DNA of 64,000 nucleotides from Vitrella brassicaformis (lineage: Eukaryota; Sar; Vitrellaceae). A program made the position numbers and the translations under genes. The notes under the pieces are model-generated. The model had not been told where the DNA came from and did no database searches. It saw nothing but the letters and a program-made list of their open reading frames with translations. Position 1 is the first letter of the stretch; the number at the start of each line of letters is the position of its first letter. The stretch is taken from positions 39,737-103,736 of the forward strand of contig CDMY01000316.1 of NCBI GenBank assembly GCA_001179505.1. Direction: 5' to 3'. This document shows positions 9,571 through 21,970 of this stretch, piece by piece.

Positions 9571-12500
9571 CTAATGTGTGTCGTGGGCGGCGCTGATGCT
9601 GCTGCTGCCGTCGTCCCACCGCACCTTCATCAGCCCTCCCTTGGTGTGCGTCTCCTGCTGTGTGTCGACGTTCACGTCAGCCAGCACCCCGTCGTCGATG
9701 CCCTTGAGGGCGCCATCCACCCGCTCGAGAGAGACCATCAAGGACTGGATCGACACGCGCATCCCCGACCGCTGCTGCCGCTCCTTCAGGAGGCAGGCGT
9801 CGAGGGCCTTCATGTCGTTGGCCAGGCGGTCCCGCTGCACGTTGAGGAGCTCGGTCTCGTTGAGCAGCACTGCCAGCTCGCCCTCCTGCGTGTGGCACCG
9901 ACGGGCCAGCTGACGGCGGAGGGTGATGCTCTTGTCGATCTGCATGCATGGAACACACACCCAGACAGGAACGCACCGTTCACATCGCTATCATGTGCCG
10001 TCCATTGCGATGGGTTCTCACCAGGTGCGTGAGGTTGTCAGCGGCCGCCTTGAGGTCCGCTTCCGCCCGTCTCATCTCCTCCTTCTTGTGCTCCAGCTGC
10101 CCCTCAATCGCCCGCTGGTGGCTCTCCAGCCTTGCAGCCTCCTCACCCACCTTGGCCACCTCCGCATCCGCCCGCCGACACTCGGCCTGTAGCGTCGCCG
10201 CCCGATCGGCCAGCCGATTGGCGTCTGACACCATGGCCAGCTGTGCCTCGATGGTCTGCACCTCCTTCTGGCCCCGCTGCAGCTCAGCCGAGATCCGCTT
10301 GATCTTCTCGGCCAGCTGACGCACCCGATGCGACGAGTCGTCGCTCGTCAGGGCGTCTCGGCGGGCGAGAAGATGCTCCTCTTTGGTCTGCAGGAGGACG
10401 CTGAAGCGCTCGGCGGCCTCGGAGTGGGCTGAGGGGGAGGGGGCCGCCGTGGGGTCAACAGAGATAAAGTCCTGCACGCTCTCGTCGGCAACGGCAACGG
10501 GCAGCTGCCGGGCATACCACGCCAGGCGGTAGGCCACCTTGTCCGAGTCCGTGGCCGCGTCACTGTCAGGCGCGGTTTCTTGCTGCCCGTTACTGCCGTT
10601 GCTGCTGGAGGCGTGGGATGGCACGTGGGTGGGTGAGGCCAGGCTGTCACGGTCGCCCGTGCCGCCGCTCCGTGAGCGTGATGAGCGGCGGGTGCTGGGG
10701 GAGAAGGTGCCGCGCCACTCGTCGAAGTCGTGCCGCACTCGACGAATGGCGCTGAGGACCGACTCGACGGTGGCTCTGTCGCTGTCCTTCTGGGCAAGAA
10801 TCTCCGACGCCTCCTCTTTGGCTGCACACACACACACACACACACACACAGATACAGATGGATTCTCGCATGTGTGAGGGCCAGTAGTACTGGCATCTTT
10901 AATGCGTGTGTTCTCACCGTTAGTGAGTTCATGAAGTCTGGCCTCGAGTTGGTGAGTCTGCTGTTGCTGGTATGCCAGCTGTGCCTGCAGCTGCGTCCGC
11001 CGCCTGGGTGCGTCCTGGATGGACTGCTCGGCCTCCATCCACTTCTCCCTGGCGGCCGTGGAGGTCCGCTTGACGATCCGGAGGGTCTCGTTGGTCTGCC
11101 GCACTGCCTGGCACGCCTGCGTCAGCTGCTTGAGCAGCGAATCGGCCTCCGCCTTGAGGCTGTCGAGGGAGGTGGCCTTGGCAAGGGCGTCGCTGTGGGC
11201 TTGATTGACATGAGCCGCGTCATCTCTGGGAAAGGACATCGACACATCATATGATGTGCGTTTCGACGGTTTCTGTCGGATGTTGTCAAGTCACTCACCT
11301 CAGTCTCGCGATCTCTGCGGCGAAGTCGTTAGCGTTGACGGTGAGGCTGCCCTTGGTCAGCACATTGGCCTCCAGCATGGTCCGCAGGCGCGTCAGCACC
11401 GCCCGGGTGTGCTGGCTGGCATCCGCCAGCGACTCCCGACCCATCTGGTAGGCCTCCATGCCGTCCCTCAGGAGCTCCCGCACCTTGCCGCTGCCCATCT
11501 CCAGGCTGTCCGTCCTCTCCTTCACCCAGCCCTCCCTCTCAGCCAATTTCTCATGCTCGCTTCGCAGCAAGTCCCGGTGGCCCTCCTGCTCCTTCTCGCA
11601 GTGGCTGAGCAGCACTCTGCTGATGCCCAGCCGCTCCTCGAGAGTCGATACCGGCAGCAGGAATGAAGGCGGGCGGATGGTGAGGTGGCTGCTCATCTCG
11701 TCAGAATAGTCCGATGACGACGCGGCCGACCGTGCAAGCGCGTCGGCACGCAGGGCTGGAAGGCGGGGAGCGCGGGGCACCTGGGGGGAGCGGAAGAGAT
11801 GTGATGGGTCTTCCAAAGGACGCAATGAGGTAGAAGCAGCCGACTGGTGCCTCATGAGAGGGGGGAGGGGGCTGGACGGCTCGCCAGATGCGGACCATGG
11901 GAGGTAGAGAAGCAGCGTGGCCACCAGTGCCGCCACCATCCGCCGTGTCTTGGGAGGCAGGGCGCTCTCCCCCTCCCCCTCTCCCTCTCCGTGCTCCCCC
12001 TCTGTCTGCGTGCTCTTGAGCAGCTGCTCCAGCGGCTGAATGAGCCCCTGACTCGACAAGAGAGCCGCCGCCTCGCCATTGAGAGTCGATCGCTGTGTGA
12101 GAGAGCCCCTGGCCGGCTTGCAAGGGTGCGTGACCAACACGGTCAGCAGCCAGCACACGAAGAGGGTGATGGCCGGCACTGATGGGGGGTCCTTGAGGAG
12201 GGAGGCGATGCGCGCGAGTCCTCTGGGGGAGCAGATCTCGCGGACAGTGTTGTAGTTGAGACCTGGGTGGTTGTGGAGGGTCTCGGGGAGCAGCTCGAGG
12301 GACATGGCGGCGCTGTTGGCTGTGTCTTGTTGGAGGAAACGGTTCTGCTTCAGAAGCGTCGCCAACACCACCTGAAGAGACAGAAATTGGACGTATAAGG
12401 AACTTTGTGAGCGTGGCTTACCCCGCAGCACAGCCTGGCGTCGATCTGTGGCGACTGGTACAGCGCCTCTGCAAACACACATACACACACCCAACAAATG

Positions 12501-14379
12501 CACTCAACTGGTCGGTAGGAGCCGAAGACCACAAGGTGCGTGAATGCTCACACACCAAGTATTTCCATGCCGATGCCGTCCTGTTCGGCCAATGCTGCCT
12601 GCACCTCAGGCAGACCTAGCGCCAACCACAACACCTGACCTGATGGAAGAATCGATACATGAACGACACAACAACAGCAGCGGCAACAGCCGACAATAGG
12701 CAGGCAGGCAGGACACACGTAGTTTGGGTTGTCATGCCCGTCTGTCCGCTCACCGAGGGCGCCGTGGACGACAGCCGTTTTTGGGTCCCGTAAGACGCCG
12801 CGAAACTGGGCCAAGCCACCTGTCCTGAAGAAGACCAGAAGGCTGCCGGGACCTGCACACACAAGGCACACACACATACGTGCGTGTCGTGTCCGTCGTG
12901 GCGATACTGCAATAGTTGCGGCGTGACGTACTTGATTCGACTAGCGTCTTGAGGAATGTGGTGGAAGCGACCACGAGTGGCTGCGGGGGCTGCTCGCCGT
13001 CCTTGCAGGCTGTCTCGATCATGGACGTCACGAGCGCTATGGACCCGCCCTCAATCAGATACCGACGACCACCTGGATGGACATGCACGGACAAGAATGA
13101 TTGATAGATACCAAATGCAACGTGTCGGCGGATTGCAATCCTCATACTATGGTGCTTGCTTACCCTCCTTCCTCACTAGTGCGGTCAAGATCTGGCAGAC
13201 CAGCGTCTGCTCCTCAACAGAGCCGGTGCGGCCCTGGGGAAAGAAAGGACAGCACAGGTCAGCCGATTCATGTTGATGGGGTTGCGTCTGCTCACCGCCT
13301 GCAGGAGGGCTTCGACTACTGGTGCGTGGCACAGGCGATTGACGTGCACTGGGTTGACGGCGACACTTAGCCAAGGCAGACACACACGCACACACACGTG
13401 GGTCCGTGTACCCATGGTTGCATCTAAGAGGCGGCTGTACCGTTTGACATCTAGGAGGCGGTCTACGAGTGGGACTCGCGTCTTGGAGCACTGCCAGACA
13501 GACAGACAGACAGACGGACGGACGGTCAGACCACACCCACACAGACGGGCGACAAGCGATCTCTCCCCATTAATGTGGGCCAGCATCTCGCTTGCGTACC
13601 ACAAATCGCGCCACGGCCATTGTGAAGCTATCGGCACCGATGAACGCCCTGATGCACCCACAGCGAACGACAGCACACGAATGCATTCACTGGATCGATG
13701 ACGTCTGTCGTCCATGTGTACCAGAACTTGTCGTTGTTCAAAACATCCTCGACGCGCAACAGACGCTGCAAGGGGACAGAGAGAGGTAAGAGGCGCACAA
13801 ATGGCGTTGATGTGACGTGTGACGAGGATTTGTCCTGCCTGTCTGTCTGTCTGTCTTTACCTGCAGGTATGTCTGTAGGAGTTTCTGACGTTTCTCGACG
13901 AAGTCGTGTTTCATCTTCCCAAAGACCTTCTTGGGCGGCAGGTCGGGCAGCTGAGGGATCCCGCTCTGACGCAACTGGCAGCATCCATACACACAGACAG
14001 ACATCCCCACAGACATTCACACGGACGACAGTACACACCGCTCTCTCCTTCTCAATGTGTGTCATCTCCTTTGTCATTTTCACCTTGTCATGAAGCTTGA
14101 CAAAGTTGCGAAAGCGCTTGTGTAGGTTGAATCCCTTGCCGAACGCATCGACCTCAATGGTGTACTCCTGCAGTCACACACACGCGCACAAAACGAGCAG
14201 TGACCATCACGGCGCCTGTTTTTTCTTATCTTTTCTTCGTTCACCGTGTGTTTGGTGCCCAGGAGGCCCTTGACGTCCTCGTGTGTGAGAATGCGGGCTG
14301 AGAGCGGGAGGTTGGGCCTTGGAGGCCTTCTCGGGATGGGAGGCGGCGGCGGAAAGGGAGATGTCATGGCGCTCGGCAT
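9571..14379 (-). CDS. PX-domain protein with armadillo-like repeats and C-terminal coiled coil
   Basis: A long gene of about 15 exons. The N-terminus is proline-rich (MPSAMTSPFPP), followed by a split PX domain: EYTIEVDAFGKGFNLHKRF and NFVKLHDK, then QLPDLPPKKVFGK and FVEKRQKLLQTYLQ. These match the R[YF]xxF, PxLPxK and RxxxLxxYL elements of phosphoinositide-binding PX domains. The central exons (about 13700-11700) are leucine-rich helical repeats resembling armadillo/HEAT (EEQTLVCQILTALVRKEG, GGSIALVTSMIETACKDG, SLLVFFRTGGLAQF). The C-terminal third (11700-9571) is a long coiled coil with a Ser-rich insert. Likely role: tether or adaptor on phosphoinositide-marked endomembranes (inference from PX). 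The ATG at 14379 is chosen; an upstream in-frame GTG at 14382 is ignored. A (CA)n intron lies at 10825-10852. Confidence 0.7.
10825..10852. repeat. (CA)n microsatellite in intron of PX-domain gene
   Basis: An uninterrupted CA run on the + strand lies just upstream, in transcript terms, of the exon starting AKEEASEILAQ, so the transcript carries (TG)n ahead of the acceptor. Confidence 0.8.
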
Positions 14380-14622
14380 CACACGCTGCTTTTTCCTCCC
14401 TTATGCGGCGATTCTCTCCGGAAAGCGATTTTACGGAGATTCGCGTCTGCGAGCTTGGCTTGCGGAGAGGGGAGAAAAGAGGAAAAAACGATAAGGCAGG
14501 TTGCCTGCGGGACCAGACTGAGTGCTGAGTGATCTGTGTGCTCAGCTTGCATGGCCATCAGCAAGTTGACTGGCTGAGGAGAGGCGGAGCAGGGCAGTGA
14601 TGTGACCGAAGAAGAGCCTTTG
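14380..14622. promoter_or_regulatory. Divergent promoter between PX-domain gene and F-box-like paralog B
   Basis: A 243-bp interval separates two start codons that point away from each other. It contains TGCGAGCT at 14448-14455, the 8-mer shared with the other short promoters in this window. Direct evidence of promoter activity is absent; the call rests on gene orientation and the shared motif. Confidence 0.5.
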
Positions 14623-16731
14623 ATGGCGGATGCAGCTGCTGCGTCACCGCATCCGAGGTCAGCACAGCAGCACTCACTTTAAGAATTCAAGATCCACAGG
14701 ATGCATGTGATGTCATGTGCTGTCTGTTCACACAGTCGCCCCCATTCCCATTTCGTCAGTCTGCCTGATGCCGTCCTCTTCTCGTGCATCGGCCGGCTTC
14801 TCGGCACGCACTCCGTCGTCGGCAGCCTCGGTCGTACGCACTCTCCGCTGCATGCAGCCTCCCGCCACCCAGACATGCACATCGTCCTGTGCATCAACAG
14901 CACCAAGCCAATCCACCTCAGCTCACGGCAGGTGGGCGCCTGGGCTCACACCGTCTCACAGACCCACCACGCAGTGCTGAATTGCCCGGTGACCGACGGC
15001 CTGGTTCTGCTCATCGAGGCGACGCGCAAGAGCCTGGTGGTTCTGGAGGCTGACAGCGTGTGCCATGTGTCGTGGCCGAGTGGCGATGTCAAGGGCCTCC
15101 TCGTCTTCCCGAGGCTGCGGCGGGTGGCTTTGGGAGGTGCCTGGCTGCCAGTGGGGGAACACCGCCAATGGGCATCAAGGTAAGTAAGGGAGAGTAGGAG
15201 GAAGGCCGCCACAGGCACGCAGGCACATCGGAGCCTTTGTGACCGTTTCTGCGTGTTGTAGGCCACGTGAGGTGTGCCTCCGCGACAGGAAGCGTCACCA
15301 AATTTGCGGCGACAGCTTTGCGGAAGACACCCGATTGGTGTGGGTGACGGGCAGCCGGTCACTCGAGGCCATCACACTCATCGACAAGTTCGGCTCGCCA
15401 AAGGGCTGGGGCGGGGCCGCCGTGCGGCAGCTGCTGCGGACGCCCTTCCCCCAGACGGCCCTCAGGGCACTCAAGGGCGTCAGCCTCGACGAGCCCAGCT
15501 CACAGCTGGCGAGTGTGTTAGCTGCCAACGGCGTCAAGCTGAGTGAGCTGTCGATGGCCATCACCGTGGCTGAGTTGGACACCGACATGGTCAAGGTGAG
15601 AACAACGAGGGAGGGAGGGAGGGAGGGAGGGAGAGCAGGGCGTGTGATGGCTGATGTGGCCCATGTGTGTGTGTTTCGTGTGTTTGTCAGGCCGTGCACA
15701 CCATCAGGGCGAGGTGTCTCGCGGTTGGGGCGAGGGAGGACTGGAGCAAGAGCAGCTTCGTCTTCCCAATCTCGCTCATGTGGGCGTTTTCCTCAGTCGA
15801 GTTGCGGCTGTACGAGCCCACCCTCATTTTCCTGGCGGCCATCGCCAAGAAGGCCGTCTTCCCGACCGGCCTGGCCATCGCCGAGCATCCCACCGGCTTC
15901 CTGCCCCTCTACATCTACCGCCACATGATCAAGCTCTCCTTCTTCAAGGTGACGTGCCTTGCGATGGAGGATGGCGACGATGAGTTCCTCGCCGAGCACA
16001 TCGCCTTGCCTGACGAGCTGCTGTCCGAACTGCCCCGACTTTTTCGCCACGTCACATGTCTGGATGTGGGTCGTGGGCTGCACACAAACATGGGCACTGG
16101 GGCAGTGAGGAAGGCAATCGAGTCGCTGCCCAAGCTGACAGAGATCAGGCACACAGACCCAGATCCTGACGTGTGTCTGCTTCCTTCGTGTCTGCTGGAC
16201 TGTGGCTCCCACGGCACGCCCCTGCACATCAAGGGCCGTTTTGGCCGCGACCCTTATCATCCTTTTTACGCACCCTGGATGCTGTGGGGGCTGTGGGACA
16301 GTGCTCCAGATCCACCAGCCATTGCACCAGACCAGGGCGGCATACGCTCACGGATTCAGCGGATCAGCGTAGAGATGAGGATGGCTTACGATGAGGCTGA
16401 TGTGTGCGACATGTCAGACAGTGAGATCGGCGAGGAGATCAGCTACGCGCACGCTACCTTCAGCTGCCCACTGTCTATTAGCCAGGCCATTGAGCAGCTG
16501 CCGAGCCTAGAGAGGATCGTCGTTGAGTGCCCTGACTTCTCTGAGAGCGGCGTGACTGCCCGTGTGTGGATGGATGTCATGTTTGACAAGGGCCTCAACG
16601 AAGGCAAGAGAACGCTCCGCCACGTGCTGCACAGCCACGGCTGGCAAGTGTGGTATGCTGAGACGAAAGTAGAGTTTTGTCGCCGCTTGAGGGGCCAGAG
16701 GCCCATCACGGATTTCTTCCCGCGCCTGTAG
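14623..16731 (+). CDS. F-box-like/LRR-like protein, paralog B, with C-terminal PIP box
   Basis: Exon 1 (14623-14657) encodes MADAAAASPHP and joins in phase 2 to 14736, giving LPDAVLFSCIGRLLG, a degenerate F-box. Further exons begin near 15262 and 15691; the last is open to the stop. The body contains irregular leucine-rich strands (ALRALKGVSL, SVELRLYEPTLIFL, QAIEQLPSLERIVVE) that suggest an LRR-like receptor fold. The protein ends GQRPITDFFPRL: QxxIxxFF is a full PIP box, and TD at positions 5-6 matches the high-affinity/degron subtype. Expected role, by analogy with F-box proteins: SCF substrate adaptor, possibly engaged with PCNA on chromatin (inference). Paralog A has the same C-terminal motif; paralog C (60064-63099) lacks it. 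All three are on the same strand. Confidence 0.65.
15607..15632. repeat. (GGGA)n microsatellite in intron
   Basis: Tandem GAGG/GGGA units follow the donor GTGAGAAC after DTDMVK in paralog B. Confidence 0.7.
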
Positions 16732-17677
16732 ATGAGGGTGGATGGATGGCTGTGTACTGTCTACGCGACTGCTCTAAGTGCTAGCTTGATGTCTGTATTA
16801 GACAGTGAGGTCTCTGCCGGTCGTCACCCCTGCATCATGTCGCTGTGTGTCTAGGCTTCCACGGTGTCATCCCCCTTGTCTCTCCCCTGTGGTGGGAGAA
16901 GCAGGGGCGATGGCGACACGGATGGCTGGACATCACCACGACACGGAAGCGGACCGACCGACAGACAAGTGGATAGACACCATGACGTATGGCTTGCTTG
17001 CCTTTATTGACGGTGATTGGATGTGTGCGTGACCATGCCGCCAGCAAACAAGATATGAATTAAGTGGATTTCCACACACACTCGTGCAAACATGATCAAA
17101 AGAGTCATCATCACACACACGTCCCTCCACGTATGATGCAGACAGACAGGCAGGGGCAGGGAGACAGCTAGCTGCGCCGGCTAAATTACACGCGCAGGCA
17201 ACGAGCCGCCACTCCCCCATCCATCCATCCATCAGCCATCTGTACGTAAGAAGCATCGTTCGTCCGTCACACCTTGATTGACTTGACCCCACAAACAACA
17301 CAACACACCACACCACACGACACGCACAGACGCAGGGGAGGTAGCAAAAGAGGAGGGAAAAGGGCGGCAGAAGAGAAGAGAAGAGAGCCAAGAAAGAAAG
17401 GAGGAAAGAGAAACCACACCACCATCCCTCACTCCCTCCGGCTTCCCCTGCCCGCCTGGGCGGCCCCTGCCTGCCTCCTTCTACCTAGTCAGTCAATGAA
17501 TGCAGCCAGCCAGCCAAAAGGGGGTGGGCCGGCCATACGTATTCACACCCAGTCAGCTACCTTCGACAACCACAACCAACTACTGCACCATGCCATGCGG
17601 GGCCCCACCAGCTCACCTTCTGCCCCACCCATCCCATTCCCCCATGTACGAGTCACTCACTCATCCACTGCTTCACT
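16732..17677. other. Convergent intergenic region, no supported gene
   Basis: This lies between two stop codons facing each other. It includes a purine-rich tract (about 17336-17410, AGGAGG/GAAGAGAAGAG units) and CCAT repeats near 17217-17235. No open frame has recognisable features. Confidence 0.5.
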
Positions 17678-19157
<1,480 letters not shown>

Positions 19158-19309
19158 CGTGTCAGATCAAATCACCCTCACGCAAGCCATACGCAGGCCT
19201 ACCGACTTGTCTTGCTTGCGAGAGATGGCAACGAACGCGAACTCAACGCGAATTCGCAGGTGCGAGCTTGAAGAGGGTTGCGAGCTTTGTTTGGAAAGAG
19301 AAGCAAAGC
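19158..19309. promoter_or_regulatory. Divergent promoter between Rab1 and dual-acylated protein
   Basis: Only 152 bp separate the two start codons. The interval holds two copies of TGCGAGCT, at 19261-19268 and 19279-19286, spaced 18 bp start to start. Orientation and motif repetition support a shared promoter; expression data are not available. Confidence 0.55.
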
Positions 19310-20822
19310 ATGGGTGGGTGTTTGTCGAAGAAGAAGGACAAGGACGTGGCGGCCAGCCAGCCCCATACCGCCTGGGACGACGACAATCCCAAACTGTCCG
19401 GCCCCAACACGCGCTCCCCCTCGAGGGCGGAAGGCGACAGTCCCGGGCCTCTTAAGGCCAAGGCGCTGTCAAGCGCGTCGCTCCGCAGTGACAAGGGCGA
19501 GCATCCCCACACGGCCCAACAGACACACACGCCTGTGCAGCGGCAGAAGTCGGTGCGGGCCATCAAGTGGGACGCCTTCTCGTTTGAGAAGATAGCCAGC
19601 AACCTGGCGGAGAAGGGATTCGAGCCGCTCGTCAACAAAGAGCACAAGGTAGGCGCCAGATTGCCGTTGGGTGAGAAACAGGCAGGCATTCCCCTCCTGT
19701 CTGTCTGTCTGTCTGTCTGTCTGAGTCATGTAGGTGTTTCGTGTGAAGCAGTACCGTCGGCTGTGGTGGAACGACATGTACGAGATATGGCTCATGAACT
19801 TCTTCGACATGCAGTGGAGCGCCATCCGCATCATCCCACCGCCGACCGTCGAGGCCGAGCACAGGAGGCAGCCCACATGGCGCCTCAAGAGGGCGAGGAG
19901 CAGTCAAGACATCAGGGCGGGCGGGAGAAGCACCGAGAGGAGCCAGCTGCTGGCGGGGCAGTACCATGTCTTCAACAGGAAGTTCTGCTTCAACAACGCG
20001 GCGCTGAGGAATGAAGTCGTCACCAAGGCCACGCAGAGTGAGTGAGACACATCTAATGAATGACGGAAGGACAATAGACAGACACACGCACAGACAGAGA
20101 CGGAGGGAGGGAGAGAAGAGTGTGTGTCTGGCTGGCTGTGTGTGCTTTGTTCAGAGCTGACAATGGTCATCTGCAACACGAGGACATCTGTAAGTGACAT
20201 GATAAATGAATGACAGAGAGGACAGCTGCAGCGACTATGTGTGTCCCCTGTGTCGTGTTCTGTGTGTAGGAGTGTTGGGCGTGTGCAGAGATGCCGCTGG
20301 ATCTGACCCTGGAGCTTGAGACACTGGATCTCATGAAACCTGAAAACGCTGAAGTCAGAACGTGAGACACACACACACACACACAGACAGAGAGAGAGAG
20401 AGAGAGGACAACACAATCCTAATCCATTCATCTCTTCCTCTATGTTTCGCTCACAGCCGCGTGCCATGGCTGGAAATGCAGCTTGTCGACCCGATGAAAC
20501 AGATGGTACGCAGCCAGCCAGGCAGCCAGGCAGAAGCACCAGCAGAGACGTGGCTGTGCATCGTTGTCATGATGTGTGCAGGAGAATGAGATGAAGGCCG
20601 GTCACGGCGTCATGACGACTAGTGGTGGTGGCGGCCACAGCCCCATCGGGTCGCCAAGGGGCAGCACCAAGAAGCGATCCATCCCACACAAGGCAACCAA
20701 CACAACACACAATCACAGGAAACACAGCAAGGGACGCCGCTTATGTGTTCCTCTGTGTCTCTCTCTGGGTCTGTCTCTCTCAGAGCAAGTCGGCAAAGAT
20801 GACCTCCGTGGTGCCTGAGTGA
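19310..20822 (+). CDS. Predicted myristoylated/palmitoylated protein of unknown fold
   Basis: The protein starts MGGCLSKKKDKD: Gly2 with Ser6 fits N-myristoylation, Cys4 fits palmitoylation, and the Lys run supports membrane binding. This dual-acylation leader is common in alveolate inner-membrane-complex and plasma-membrane proteins (family knowledge). A polar linker precedes a conserved-looking region (WDAFSFEKIASNLAEKGFEP, then FRVKQYRRLWWNDMYEIWL and YHVFNRKFCFNNAALRNEVV) rich in aromatic residues. Six exons are phase-consistent: 19310-19648, then exons starting near 19734, 20156, 20270, 20457 and 20581. The last junction is uncertain: a GC-AG intron would end the protein SKSAKMTSVVPE at 20822, while read-through stops at 20818. 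I do not recognise the domain. A (CTGT)n intron lies at 19699-19722. Confidence 0.6.
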
Positions 20823-21970
20823 ATCAATGAACGAAGCTCAGACGTGGGAGGCTGGGCGGGAGAGGAAGCGGGAGCTGCCCTCACCACCACGGATGACTGG
20901 CAACCTCCTTCTACTTTGCTCCTGGTTTTTCGGTCGCGTCTGCGAGTCATGGGGGCCTGCGTGTGTGGGTGTGCGGGGTGGGTGGGTTGGCTGCCTGTCA
21001 GTGTGTGCGCACGTGTCTTGCGCGAGTCGATTTGCTGCACGTCTGTCTTTCGTGTGTCGGCTGTACAAAAGCACTCATTGTTCGTCGTGTCAGTCAACGA
21101 TGGGACTCGATGACAGACAGACACATCGAATACTGACTGTACGTCACACGCACACAAAAACGACTGCAACTAAAGACTAAAGGGAGGGAGGGAGAGAGGG
21201 AGGGAGAAAGGAGAAAGGCACAACACAGCACAGCAAACGTGCGCCGGCCCATATGGATGGATGGATGGATCAATACTGCTCCTTGATGACATGTACTCTG
21301 GCTGCCCCACTGATGCATGCTGGCCGACACGCATCACATGCACACGAAAGTACGAAGGAAGGGGTGCAGGAGCACACGATTACACAACACACCCACACAG
21401 CATGCCCGCCCGTATGCAAGCATGACAGCATGCCCGCCCGTATGCAAGCATGCAATCATATCGGTGAATGCCACTGATTTCTCTCTCTGTGTGTTTGCGA
21501 GCCATCCAGGACGAATCTTCGCTGACGTAACAACACGTCAGCAAATACGCGTTCATGGTGTCTCTCCTACACACAGGAGAAACAATCATCCCACCGACGA
21601 CCAATCGAAGCAATTAAGTGCTGCCTGTCTGGTTGCCGTGTCTGTCTGTCTGTCTGTTCTACTCTACCTCTCGGTGTGGTCGTTCGCTGCACGTACGTAC
21701 GTTCCGAGCTGCCTGCTGGTGGACTGGACTCCACCCCGATGGAAGCTCTCCTCCCAACGGCACACTGTGACTCCACTTGCAGTGTGTATGCAAGCAAGGT
21801 CGCACTACGCCGTCCAGAAGTCAGCATCCATCAGGGTGGGAGCAAAACCACCGAAAACGCAGAATGTCCCTCTCGACGGCAAATCAACCACACGCCACGC
21901 AAGGATGTCCACAAGACACGATGAGCGCATGTATGTAGCAAAATCATCCTTCAGTCAGTCAGTCAGTCAC
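20823..21970. other. Convergent intergenic region, no supported gene
   Basis: This lies between stops at 20822 (+) and 21971 (-). It contains GGGA repeats (21180-21210), GGAT repeats (21253-21270) and a nearby duplicated CATGCCCGCCCGTATGCAAG unit at about 21401 and 21431. Open frames are compositionally biased and domain-free. Confidence 0.5.
21401..21450. repeat. Short direct tandem repeat
   Basis: A roughly 30-bp unit containing CATGCCCGCCCGTATGCAAG is repeated head-to-tail starting near 21401 and 21431. It is noncoding. Confidence 0.7.
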
